From NCBI GenBank assembly GCA_030141605.1, contig JAQGDQ010000361.1, positions 126,001 to 190,000 of the forward strand: a stretch of 64,000 bases of DNA, read 5' to 3'. The translations under genes were made by a program, and so were the position numbers. Below, one piece after another: positions 52,107 through 63,639 of the stretch. The notes beneath the pieces were generated by a model that made no database searches, was not told where the DNA came from, and was given only the letters and a program-made list of their open reading frames with translations. This stretch comes from Tubiluchus corallicola. Its lineage: Eukaryota > Priapulida > Priapulimorpha > Priapulimorphida > Tubiluchidae. Numbering within the stretch: position 1 is the stretch's first letter; every line of letters begins with the position of its first letter.

Positions 52107-55100
52107 CTACAAGGCGGATTTGCAAACTCCGCAAGACAGTCTGCAGTAGGTCAACATGTAGTCTGGATTCTTCTGACATTCCTGTAGGCCAGCCCAAAGT
52201 GAACAGTATCTGTTTTCATCCGTGCAAACGTCACCGCTGTCGTTGTCGTCATCCTCTGAAACAGTAATTGAAATCTTCAAAATCTGTTGCAATCTTCAAA
52301 TGGAAAAACATGCCTTAATAATACTCAAATCTAAAAAAATTATTTGTTTTGAAGATTTGCGCAAATGACTAATAGAGCGAAATTGGAAAAACATTTGCTC
52401 TTCTCCATTTGCGTTACGCCTTCTTACGGCCTGTTCACACTAGCGAGCTTTCATGCCCAGTTACTCGCTAAGTGACTTGCAAGCATGCTCAGGCTCAACT
52501 TGCTGCAAGTTACTCTCCGACTGTAAGCGCGAGCTCTCTATTCACTGCGAGAAGTGTCGAGAGTAACTCACTGAGGCATTCACACTAGACAGTAACTCAA
52601 CTAGCAGCAACTGTCGAAGAGTCTGCAATAATAACTTGTCGACAGTAACTCACAAAGCGGTTCACATTTGTGACCTTTTACTGTCAGAGAGAAAACTCGC
52701 TAGTCTGAACGTGCCGGTAGCTCCGTAGAATTTATTTTATTTATTTATTCATTTATTTACTTATTTACGATGAAATGAAGCTCTTTACAAAAAGAATAAT
52801 AATCAACTGTTTTTTCCAGTAGTTTATTAACTACGATATGTTACATTCCTTTTATAGGTGATTTAGCAAAGAGAAAGAAGGTGTGAAGACGGTTACGTTG
52901 TGCCATCTGTGGGGCACATAATTCAACTTTTTGAACAATACTCAAAGACTCTTTTTGCACATTTGTCTCGTATTTGGAGATTAACTACTCTAATCACTAA
53001 TGCATTGTTCCTGCATTTTTCAAGATTACAAAACAAAAATTACGAAAACGTAAAACCGACCTGAATATTTGCACGTTTTGCAAGATTTCTTGCATTTTTC
53101 TTGCATGTATTCACTGTTTTTATGACATTCTCCGATTCTAGCCCAATATGCACATGCTGTAGATTCGTCGGTACAATTTTGTTTATTCTTTTCTGCAAGA
53201 TAAAAAAATCATAAGCAATTACTTTAAAACAAAGAAAGACAAAATTAAAAAATACAAAACTGGCATTTGAGACAAAAATTGTTAGATTCTCAAGTTTTTA
53301 AAACCGGGAAATCCTAATGCTATTGCTATCCTAATTGGTATCATTATACCAATTGGTATAATTGTTATAATCACTGTTAATGCTATCATCGTCATCATCA
53401 TCATTATCGTCGTCGTTGTCGTCGCCATCATCGTCATCATCATCGTCGTCGCACCACACCACCACAACCATCATCATCACCATTACTGGTTGGCATACTG
53501 TAACAAACGCACAGTCAATTAGTTTTTTGTTCTTGCCTTCAGTGTCACCGCATACACCACAGGCTTTCTTGCAGAACTGCAACATATAATCTGCAGTTTT
53601 CGTACACTCTCCAATGCTGGCCCATTGTTCACAATATGCGTTGTTATTCTCACATTCTAAAAATAACCATAGACATAGCAATAACAATAACAATAGCTAT
53701 GATGCTAACAAAAATTGGACAGCAGTATATTATCAAACGTAACATTAAGCCAGTTCTAATACACAAAATCAGATTAGAAAGCTGTGCTATAAGAAAAGCT
53801 CCATCCACAATTTTCAAATATTGTGCAAGGACGAATTTATATTCATTTGGCTGAACTACTGCACTCTTGCTGGTGATGTGACTATAGAGATAGATTAGTT
53901 AGCTGATGTCATAGTAGTTCCCATTTGCTTAAGAAAAGCTATTACTTGGTTTGCACTAAACAAAGAATTATTTTTATTATATAAATCGATGCTTGGTGCG
54001 GTTTATAGGATAAGCTTATATGAAAGTTTTGTGACTCAGTTTTACAAATCGGTTTACAAAAACACAAACTTAGAGAAAACTTACATTGTTTGCACAGCTT
54101 TTACATTTCCAAAACGTGAGTATAGCCAGAATTCATAATGACAATTGGAAAAGTGGGCGTACCTTTTACTAGCAGCGTTTATGCCAAATTACTGACCATT
54201 ATCTAGAAGTTTAATTCACCTTTTTCACCATTGTCCTCCCTACAGACGTTACACGCTCTTTGGCAGTACTTAAGCATGTAATCTGAGGACTTGTTGCATT
54301 CACCGATACCAGCCCAGTACTCACAGTGTTCATTGATATCTACACAAGCTAAACACAGAGCATAATTAATTAATCAGATAATCACTAAACTGTGACACTA
54401 ATGAAGCTTATTTACATGTTTTCCTTAGCAATTATATTCATATGTTTATAAAATATTTTAGTTTCACTTAATAAAAAGCACAATACAATTAATTAGAATA
54501 AGACTCATGATAAAAAGCCCCCCCCCCCCGTAGTTTAGAGTCCTTTGTCCAGCTTGTGTTTGGCATAACGGTATATGCAATTTATTTCTTGTGGCTGACC
54601 TGGTTCGATGCTGATGCGTATAGTTAAAAAAGTGTTGCTTTAAAAGATTTTAGTCACTTAAGTATTTTGAAGTATTTTGTGCATAAAGCATACATATGCA
54701 TTTGCTTTTATTTGGGCGTTCAAGAGCAATTTAGTGGACTGGCTAGTTGTGGGGTCAGTGAGTTGGTTACCTAGTTGGTCAGTCAGTTTGCCCGCTATTT
54801 AATTTGTTAATCAGGCGTTTCTTGACGTACGATCCAGACTACCATATGTGATATTTTCTGTATAACAGCTTAACAGACGTTACCAAACACTTGTTAATTT
54901 GTCGATCTTCCTTCACTCATTCACTTTTGTTCACTCATTACCTTCGTCTTTCTTTTCCTCACAGTTGTACAATTTGTTTATTTTTCTGACGTCCGTCTCG
55001 CTGAGTCCTTTTCTCTGGCCGATTGCTTGCCCTACTTGCTTGGGGGTGACAGTTGGCCCAGCGCCCGTAGAGAAAGCCAAGCGTCCGTAGTGCATTATGC

Positions 55101-56635
55101 TCTTGTAGTCGTACTCTTCTCCCAAATGTTGTATATGCTTCAGTGTGTACTTTCTAAAGTTCGGAACTTTTCCTGTTTTCAGTAAAAATAGTTTTTCTTT
55201 TCATACAGTTATCGTTTTAATCTCATGTAAGTCCTGCACACAATAAGTAATACCTGCATTCTTTATCGGGAATAGCTTGAAAGAAAACACAGCGTGAGTT
55301 TGATCTTTGACAAAATAGTTGTCTTATACAAGCCCATGTAATAGTTTTATTTGTTAGTGCCAAAATACATACAATACAAGAAAAAAAACAAGACATACAT
55401 ATAATTGTCGAGAACTACGCTTCTCGAGTAATACTGTTTATTCATGAGTTACAGGTATCTTTTCTAAACCTGTTTTCACAGTATACATTTAACTCCATGT
55501 AAACTAGTTTTGTACTCAATTAAACGTGTAGTCACTTGCATATAGGCTTCCTTAACAGAAGAAGGTATATATAGTTATAATCTTGCAACTTCTTTCTAGC
55601 TAGCTTGGAGGGACGTAAAATTGCGTTATGGCTCTCCAATTCCTCCTTATCGAGGATAATCCGTAGCCAATTATCGGTATGTAGTTTTTATATTTGTATT
55701 CTGTAGTATGCAAATCGTTTCATTCATGCCCATTTTGACGTAGTCATCAATTTAACGTAGCCAATGGCTGTTACGTAGCGATTTTGCTCTATTTTCTTTG
55801 TTCAGTGGTGCACCATGGAGGTGAGTCAACGACATTTTACCAATTGGTGAAAACATTTGAAATAATTATAGTTTCATTTTCTAATTACATAAGTCTTTCA
55901 AGCAGGTAAGCGAAATACTAAGTAACATAATTTCGCATGATAAGCTTTTTGGGACGTAATTTAACATTTTCTTTTCTTCCCCTGATTTACGTTACGTTAG
56001 GTACATGACGTCATGAAATGGCGCCGTCGGAACAGTATTGCGGGAGATTTAAAATGAAAACAAACAAAAAATCCTTTCAACGCGAGTACGATATACGCAT
56101 AAAATTGCTATAAAGTAATATAATTTTGAAGGCGATTTTTCTGAAACCTACGTCAGGTATTCAGGGCATCAATCTACATGAAGCAGGCTCTGTCGTAGAT
56201 TCGAGCTCAGTTTAGTATTAGTTCTCAATTGATAGAAGGAAAACAGAATGATTTTTCGTCCTCAGTAAGATTGGATAAACCATTTGATATAAAAATCAAA
56301 CCTGGTAAAATATTTTGGTGGTGGATGACGACAAATTCGTCTCTATCAGCTCTGCTTTGCTCGTGCCAGAATCCCAGTGCATGCATCAGCTCATGAACAA
56401 CAATTCCATGATGAACGCAACCTTTTCCTAGGGAAATATTCTGGAGCGCGCCCTGTCGGCCAACAGCAGAAGTACATCTGTTACAGATTTATTATTATTT
56501 TTATTAAATCTCATTGTTTTCTGTTACAGAAAAAAGGAAACGAACGTTATCAAGTTTATTTTGTGAGTTTATCAACTTTCCAGGAAATGAGGAAATAAAA
56601 AGGCAAAAGCGGGAGGCGAGAGAGAGAGAGAGAAG

Positions 56636-56672
<37 letters not shown>

Positions 56673-59036
56673 AAGCAGGCAGTCAATTATCAGACAGGAT
56701 GAAAAACAAGCAAATGAGTGCAAAAGGAAGACGAAACTAAGTAAAAGTAAAGAAAGATAACATAGACAATGAAAGGAGTAGAAGAGATAATAAAGAAAGG
56801 AACAAAAAGAAAAAAGAAAAGGGAAGAAAGAATAACATAAAGAAAACTAAGTAAGTAAGCCAAGCAAATAAGTGAACAAGGAAGAACGAAACAAATAAAA
56901 AAGAAGAACAAAGGAGAAAAAAATGAACATCAGAACAAGCGAGGGCAGTCAACAAGTAAGCAAGTAGCTAAAAATATCACTAAAAAGTAGAAAATGAAAA
57001 CGACACAGAAAGAAGCGAAAATTGATAATAAATACGTGAGAAAATTGTACTTGAAATAAAATTAAAGAAGGACCTTTCAAATGCGTACGAATTTGACTTT
57101 TTAAAAAAAACTTTTTACCCTTTTCGTGGTGCAATAAAGACATAATCATTATGTTCATATCGAGGTACGAAGCGAATGCAGGTTTTTGCCGAATATTCGT
57201 CAATGGCTCTTTGTATGACAGATCTAGCATTGGGGTTTACAGTTTCTGAAATAATAATAACGAACAGTTTTGTGACTTTTTGTATTTGAAATCTCTTGTA
57301 GAATGAGTTTCTGACGTTATGTCGGTCACATAAGGTTTTCAGTTCTTAATTCTGCAACAATCTTAATCCAGTTATGTTGCTCACAAGTGCAACAACAACG
57401 ACGATGACGACGACAAAAACATGACCACCACCATCACCACCACCAACAACAACAACAACAAAAAACTACACTAATTTTAATATTACGAATAAATATTATT
57501 AACAGCAAAAATTAATATTTCAAGCAACGAAAGTTTCTGTGCAAAGTAATGAATAAATTTGTGGATAGCTTGTCTCACGGTGCATTTTTTAAAAGTTTTT
57601 ATTTCTTAAACTAATATGAAGTATGAAATTAGAATTGACACCTACCGAATTCTGCAGAAATTTCGTAAGGAACTTCTGCATTTGGCCATTTCAAGTTATC
57701 ACCTACTGCAGCACTCTCACTCTACAGTAAAAAAACGTATAATAAATAAATAAATTATGATAAGGTCAGCAATGTGGCTGTTTGTTTCTTATACATTTGC
57801 GCTTTTTATATCATTATAAGAACTTAGTATAAGTTGTTTGTACTTACTGATAAACTTGGTAGTATAATATCACCTTCAAATTCACCTGCAAAATAACAAA
57901 TATTATATATTTCAGAACATGTATTTGTAATATTCTTGTAATCATTAAGTTTCTTTTTCATGATGAGTTAGTTTATTATTATTTAAATTCGACAATGCTC
58001 TGTCTAATTACTTATTATTTAATTAGCAGCCAACCAATTGTTTAATTACTAGAAAAATAATTTGATAGACCTTGCGCTCCCAGATCCGCTGGCTCAGAAG
58101 CGAGGTGCGATTTTGACTAGGGGAACCTCTGTACTGACAAATCTAAAAATGGCAGTGGTCAACATGTTAATTTGTAAAAATCAGCAGGTGCTTGTGCAAC
58201 CCCAAATGAAGGAGAAATGTTTTGATTTAGCCTTGCTTTTTGAAGTCTCAAATAAAGGTATAAAAACTGAATTAAAGTTGCAATTTCAAATTGTTGGTGT
58301 CTTATATTAAAGACTTTAGTAACCGTCTTATATTGAAGTTGTTATCCCATCAGTGAGATGCTATCTGTAAAACTGCTTTCTACTGTATTAGATTTCTATA
58401 TAAGTTATAAAATTCTACGGTTTCCAGGCCAGGAGAGTCACTAACTCAGAATAAAAAATAAAAAGACGTCTTTATAAAAAGTGTCAAATTTTATTATATT
58501 GTGAGGTAATGACAATAAATTGCTTGCTTACCCACTTGCTTGTTTGCTTGCTCACTGACTTACTTACTTACTCACTCACTCACTCACTCACTCCCGTAAT
58601 TGTTTGCTTGCTTGCTTTCTTACTTATTTACCTACTTTATGTTATAGATTTTAACGAAACTGAACTAGAGATTGTAAGCAAGCATAATTTTTTTTGCACT
58701 TTTTAAGCACGATGTACTTTAAAGCCAATAGGAAACTTATTTCAGAAGAAGCAGGCTAAACTGTCGTTTTGAATACTGAACAATCAGCTCAGGTACTTTG
58801 AATGCCTCACAGTTACCAAAATTTCAAATGAGTGAAGATAATATTGTCACAGTTCACGTTTAGTAGTGATATAAGAATTTTTATAGGTAACCCCTTTCCT
58901 CACCTGAAAGTTCCCATTGTGATACATCGTTTCCTGCCCCGGCGTACGATTCTTGCGTAGAAATTGGTGAACACAAATAAAGCCAAGACGAAATAATTCC
59001 AATGTAAATAATTGCAAAACTTGAAGACTCTGGCAT
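52107..59036 (-). CDS. Astacin-family zinc metalloprotease with four C-terminal ShKT domains
   Basis: Ten exons on the minus strand: 59036-58904, 57885-57848, 57721-57646, 57245-57119, 56477-56302, 55172-54942, 54348-54220, 53656-53549, 53192-53061 and 52255-52107. They join in frame to about 432 residues. A hydrophobic signal peptide (residues about 6-24) is followed by a short propeptide with FEGDI, the aspartate-switch motif that keeps astacins latent (Asp50). The mature chain probably begins near AAVGD (61), as in crayfish astacin. The catalytic domain has [12 protein letters not shown] (zinc ligands His153, His157, His163; base Glu154), the Met-turn SIMHYG (Met210, Tyr212), and cysteines 105/254 and 126/145 at the expected disulfide positions. 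Four six-cysteine ShKT modules follow, one per exon. It should be a secreted endopeptidase; its substrate is unknown. The start is the ATG at 59036; an ATG two codons upstream (59042) is possible. The gene is convergent with the synaptophysin gene and lies downstream of the CD225 gene on the same strand. Confidence 0.93.
52428..52716. mobile_element. MITE family 2, copy d, in the last astacin intron
   Basis: CGGCCTGTTCACACTAGCGA at left, TCGCTAGTCTGAACGTGCCG at right. It lies between the third and fourth ShKT exons. Confidence 0.8.
53375..53465. repeat. (ATC)n-rich tract in an astacin intron
   Basis: TCATCATCG/TCGTCGT trinucleotides lie 3' (minus strand) of the second ShKT exon; a frame running on from that exon into it is not coding. 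Confidence 0.85.
55740..56165. mobile_element. Repeat family A, partial inverted copy in an astacin intron
   Basis: Contains GACGTCATGAAATGGCGC, GGGAGATTTAAAATGAAAAC and ends CTGAAACCTACGTCAGGTAT. It lies between exons ending 56302 and starting 55172 (minus strand). Confidence 0.5.
56610..56945. repeat. Purine-rich (GA/GAAA)n tract in an astacin intron
   Basis: GAGAGA then GAAAGAAA, followed by a purine-rich stretch to about 56930. Confidence 0.85.
57370..57470. repeat. Short trinucleotide tracts in an astacin intron
   Basis: CAACAACGACGATGACGAC followed by ACCACC and CAACAA runs. Confidence 0.8.
58500..58640. repeat. Tetranucleotide tract (CTTG/CTTA/CTCA)
   Basis: In the first astacin intron; degenerate. 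Confidence 0.8.
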
Positions 59037-59344
59037 TATCATAAATGAGGTTCCTGGCTGATTGTAAAACACGGAGTTTCACTTCACGTCCAGGAAATGG
59101 CGTCTAAGTTTTAGAAAACTCACAACACGGGAAATGGAACACATTTGACCGTGATGGAGCTTCAGACGTGTTATTACCCACATCCGTCACACGAAGTTTA
59201 TTACAGGTATGTGAAGTGAACGTACTGCATAGGGACGTTGATATTATTATTCTCTAAAACATCAGGTTTATATCAGGGACACGAAGTATGAATGTGAGTG
59301 AGTGTGAAGGTGAATGAATGTGAGTGTGAACATGAATGCGAGAG

Positions 59345-59535
59345 TGAATGTGTGTGTGTGTGTGTGTGTGTGCGTGTGCGTGTGCGTGTGCGTGTGCGTG
59401 TGCGTGTGCGTGTGCGTGCGTGCGTGCGTGTGTGTGCGCGTGTGCGTGTGTGTGTGTGCGTGTGTGCGTGCGTGCGTGCGTGCGTGTGCGAGTGCGTGTG
59501 CGTGTACGTGCGTGCGTGCGTGTGTGTGTGTGTGT
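59345..59535. repeat. (GT)n/(GCGT)n alternating purine-pyrimidine tract upstream of the astacin gene
   Basis: About 190 bases of strictly alternating GT/GC, 300-500 bases 5' of the astacin start codon (minus strand). Such sequence can adopt Z-DNA. Confidence 0.92.
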
Positions 59536-59864
59536 TTAGTTTAGCTACAAAACAGAATAAACGAATACCGTTCTAGCTTTTTTATGTTTGAGAAACAAAT
59601 GTACTCTAAAGCAAAGTAAGCAATATAAGTAAACTAGATAAAAAAGAATGGCTGAACTTTATTGACCAAAGAACCTTCACAGACTTCAGCAAAAGAGGGG
59701 TAACTATATTAATCCAAAATTTAATCTAACAAGTTACTAATCACTCCAATGTAAACGAACTGACTGAGCATTGTTATTTATTAAGATGATAATGATTATA
59801 ATATTTATAATTAATTACGAAAAAACTGATAATGGTTGAGTTAAGATCATAATTAATAAAGGAT

Positions 59865-59950
59865 CGTGTTGTCTAATAGTCTCGGTACTGGACGTAATCC
59901 AAAGGTCTATGGTTAAAAGCCAGATTCGCATCCATCTTTTTAGTCAAGTT
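59865..59950 (+). repeat. Degraded tRNA-like SINE head
   Basis: GTTGTCTAATAGTCTCGG resembles an A-box region and GGTCTATGGTTAAAAGCC a worn B-box region, with GACGTAATCCAAAGG at anticodon-arm position. It lies between the CD225 and astacin genes. Confidence 0.4.
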
Positions 59951-60066
59951 TGGCTTCAAAACTTCATTAATTGTCATAATAACTAATGAATAGGGCAATA
60001 TTCTAATATATTTTTTATTTCACTTATGTGATACAATAAAAATATGGAAAAATTTTAGAATTCTTA

Positions 60067-63000
60067 TTAATACAGCACAGAAAGAAGAATAATGTAGACA
60101 ATAGTAATCACTGTTCCCGTTAGAACGGTCGCCAAGAGCCACTGCTTCGTAATACGTGAAGCCCTTATAGCGCCCTCTATATCTCCTCTAGCATACTTTT
60201 CATCCACCTGAATAATAAAATGACATAGTGCCCAGTAAAGTGCAAATATGTAGTTCTGATAAGCGTACTAAATCAATTACAACAAATGCTAATGAATAAA
60301 TGTATCAAAATAAACAAACAGATTTGGCAGATCTCCCTCGTACAAACGTCAGATTTTCTTGATGCGAAAGGTATGGTGATTTTTCAAAGGCTTGCAATAA
60401 GAAATAGGTGTTATTTCATAGATGATGCTCAGTGGTGCCAATATTAATTATTGCATGAGTTTTGCCCCATTTAGTTGGACAATCAAACCTATCTAAAAAG
60501 TGTAGCTACAATAATTTTAAGTGAATAACAAAAGCGAGTGCAGTAACTAAGTTGCTTACAAAAACTCAAGTGCATGCAGAAACAGAGAAAGCAGGCTTGG
60601 CAACAGCACAGAGATAGACAGCACAGAAGAGAAAGAAAAACAAACAAAGATTGAGAGATAAAAAGAAAGGCGAGGATGGAAAGACAGAAGGCAAAAAAGA
60701 TGAGAGAAGAGAGGTAAAGAGGGAGAGACAGAGAAAAAGGCAAAGTGAAATCTAAGCATCCCACAATCATATTGTTTTGATCTATGAACTGCTAATGAAC
60801 AAAATTTTGTTTCTAATTGTTTGTGCATTGCACGTCATCCAGTTTTGATGCAGTCATTGTTTTTGGAAATATAAATACTTATTTGTTCTCACCGATACGA
60901 TTTCCACCAATAGTGATTTGAGGTTTGGTAACAATTGACAGAAATACCTGATCACTTATTGGGCGTCGTTGGCGTAGGTCTATGACTGATCACCTATTCA
61001 GCATCATTGGCGTAGGTCTATGAGTGATCACCTATTGGGCATCATTGGTGTAGATCTATGACTGATCACCTATTGGGCATCATTGGTGTAAGTCTATGAC
61101 TGATCACCTATTGGGCGTCGTTGGCGTAGGTCTATGACTGATCACCTATTGGGCATCATTGGAGTAGGTCTATGACTGATCACCTATTGGGCATCTTCGG
61201 CGTAGGTCTATGACTGACCACCTATTGGGCATCATTGGAGTAGGTCTATGACTGACCACCTATTGGGCATCATTGGAGTATGTCTATGACTGATCACCTA
61301 TTGGGCATCTTCGGCGTAGGTTCGTGACTGATCACCTATTCATCATCATTGGCGTAGGTCTATGACTGATCACCTATTGGGCATCATTGGAGTAGGTCTA
61401 TGACTGATCACCTATTGGGCATCTTCGGCGTAGGTTCGTGACTGATCACCTATTCAGCATCATTGGCGTAGGTCTATGACTGATCACCTTTTGGGCATCA
61501 TTAACGTAGGTCTATGACTGATCACCTATTCAGCATCATTGGCGTAGGTCTATAACTGATCACCTATTCAGCATGATTGGCGTAGGTCTATAACTGATCA
61601 CCTATTGGGCATCATTGGAGTAGGTCTATGACTGATCACCTATTGGGCATCTTCGGCATAGGTCCGTGACTGATCACCTATTCAGCATCATTGGCGTAGG
61701 TCTATGACTGATGACCTTTTGGGCATCATTGGTGTAGGTCTATGACTGATGACCTTTTGGGCATCATTGGTGTAGGTCTATGGCTGGTCACCTATTCAGC
61801 CATAGGGCGTAGGGAGATGACCTGACGCAGGGAAATCTGTCAGTGAATATTTTTCTTTGGATAAATAAACGAAGAATCAATAACAGGTAACTTCTTAATT
61901 CTAATTGTCACAGCTACGTACCTGCCACGAGTAGCACAGTGTAATAATTCCAAAAATTGGCATGCAAAATATGCAGGCAACGATGGCCCATGCCATGTAG
62001 TTTGGCGGCGCTCCTTGGTTGTGAACTACCACCACAGATGGCGCTGGCTACATATCCAAAAAAAATTAAACTAAATCATTTCCGAAAATTTACAATGACT
62101 CAGTTTGACACAACTTTCTGATTGACTGAACTGTCCACAGCTACCTTGCAAAGACTTGTTATAAGTCTTTTCATTAGTGCCGCCATCTACTATAACAAAT
62201 AGCAGGCAGTGTTTGAAACTGCTTTTTAAGATCGCTATAATTTATTTATCTAGTTTAGCAAACTATTAGTGCAAAACAGAAAACTGAGAGCAATTGTGTA
62301 ATTCACTGTTGATGTCTGACAATTAGGGTGTCCGAAATAACGTTCTGATTTTAATTAATAAGTTAACCTTTGCAATAGCTAAAACGTACTATAAAGGTGA
62401 ATGCAATTATACGTTGTACTAGAGGTAAGAGAATGCATGTAATTTAAAGCCATGTAAAAACTAGAAATGTAAAAGGCATTTTATTCACTGATTTTACACA
62501 ATATGTCCAGTTTTACAGGCCATTACATCTCATTCTTCATAATTAGCAACCCTAAAATTGTTCTTGGATGAATGCCAAAATAGATTGGATGGGCCAAGAG
62601 TATAAAACCCGTTCAGGGGGTTTTCCCCGGAAAATAGTTTTCATGCAGAGTAAGGCATATACTTGTCTCAGACTGCAGTGCAGACAGTAATCAGCTTTGT
62701 TGATATGTAAACTGTAACGTAAAATTGCAGTGTGAGAAGTAAAAATGTAATTCATTTACAGCTAAGACGATATAGTTACATTGTATTAATTTAAATTAAC
62801 GTTTTAATAAACCTTTTCGCGATTTGCCACAGCAACGTGTCGTAACTACAATTATCACGTGACGTGTGTGTAAAGCAAAGGCGTTTTGGGCACGAGTTTA
62901 GTAACTTCAGTTGTTTTATGTTGACTTTACGTAACTACGCATTAGTCTTTGCGTAGAGTGATTTACTAGCAGGATCTCGCTTGGTAACAATAAAAAATGA

Positions 63001-63634
63001 ACTAGGTAAGGTTCTAGCTAGCTGTTAAAACTGTTACTATTACAATAGCATAAGCTGCAACGCGTTGTCAAGTGTACGCAAACGCTTTGTCTGGGACACT
63101 TAACTTTTGACCTTTTCACGATCATCATCAATCGCCGGGACTGTGAAGAGGCTTATTCTTGTCTATGTGATTTTATTTACAGCTATAAGAACGAAATGTA
63201 TATGTTACAACAACAATAATTAAAATCACAAGCTGCCTTCTAACTGAACTGAAAATTTAGACTGATCACCCAAGAAGTAAACCAGCGTTTTCGACATCCT
63301 GCCAATCACCGATATTTACAGCTTATATGATAATAACTGACAAACTCAAGTAATACATTATATTAAAAGTAAGATAGCGGACGTACTTGAACAGGTTGTG
63401 CGTATACAGCCCCATAACTAGGAGCGATAGCATGCTGAGTTATATTTTGCTGATATGGTTGCTTCTCCATGGTGTCTCCTACCCACCCAACATTTGGTGC
63501 CGATGCTACATTTTGATACTGAGGACCTCCAACTGCCTGAATTGGTGTCTCGTATGGTATTGAGCCCAGGTCTTTAGGAGGAACGGAACTGTATTTAGGA
63601 GGCGATTCCTCTACAATTCTTTCATATTTCACAT
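60067..63634 (-). CDS. CD225/dispanin-family (IFITM/PRRT-like) two-helix membrane protein, 5' partial
   Basis: Three exons on the minus strand: 63634-63387, 62047-61922 and 60207-60067 (TAA at 60067-60069). Phases agree (1, 0, 0). The first visible exon encodes a proline- and tyrosine-rich cytoplasmic segment with a PPKY (PPxY, WW-binding type) motif. The second holds PPNYMAWAIVACIFCMPIFG, the first membrane helix, with a cysteine pair as in the CD225 domain. The third has the typical DEKYARGDIEGAIRASR stretch and a second helix ending at VLY-stop. Order, spacing and motifs match the CD225/dispanin family, which includes IFITM, PRRT and TUSC5 proteins acting in membrane fusion or trafficking. 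No ATG lies in the first visible exon: the frame is open back to an AG acceptor at 63635-63636, so at least one upstream exon is missing, lying at 63640-64000 unseen or beyond the window. A MITE (62806-63157) and a 38-bp minisatellite (60940-61800) sit in its introns. Confidence 0.88.
60940..61800. repeat. 38-bp minisatellite in a CD225 intron (about 22 copies)
   Basis: The unit contains GGTCTATGACTGATCACC and TATTGGGCATCATTGG. Variants alternate (TTGGGCATC or TTCAGCATC; ATTGG or TTCGG), suggesting higher-order repeats. It contains no spacer-like unique sequence. Confidence 0.9.
62806..63157 (+). mobile_element. MITE family 1, copy 8, in a CD225 gene intron
   Basis: The left end (AATAAACCTTTTCGCG) has an internal deletion that removes the first AGGTCAAAGG motif. 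The right end (GAAGAGGCTTATT) is intact. It lies between the exons ending at 63387 and starting at 62047. Confidence 0.82.
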
Positions 63635-63639
63635 CTAAA

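Noticed and set aside
55252-55273. 22-base micro-exon in the astacin gene
   Set aside because: AG and GT borders exist, but including it breaks the phase; direct joining of 56302 to 55172 gives the expected family sequence.
59037-59072. Longer astacin start at 59072
   Set aside because: That codon is GTG, not ATG, and the added residues weaken the signal peptide.
60489-60828. Minus-strand frames in the CD225 intron
   Set aside because: Composition follows a purine-rich tract; they lie inside an intron and match nothing.
60940-61800. CRISPR-like array
   Set aside because: Units are directly adjacent with no unique spacers, in an animal intron: a minisatellite.
63363-63632. GTG at 63632 as the CD225 start codon
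   Set aside because: A non-ATG start is unlikely here and an AG acceptor sits immediately upstream, so the exon is internal.
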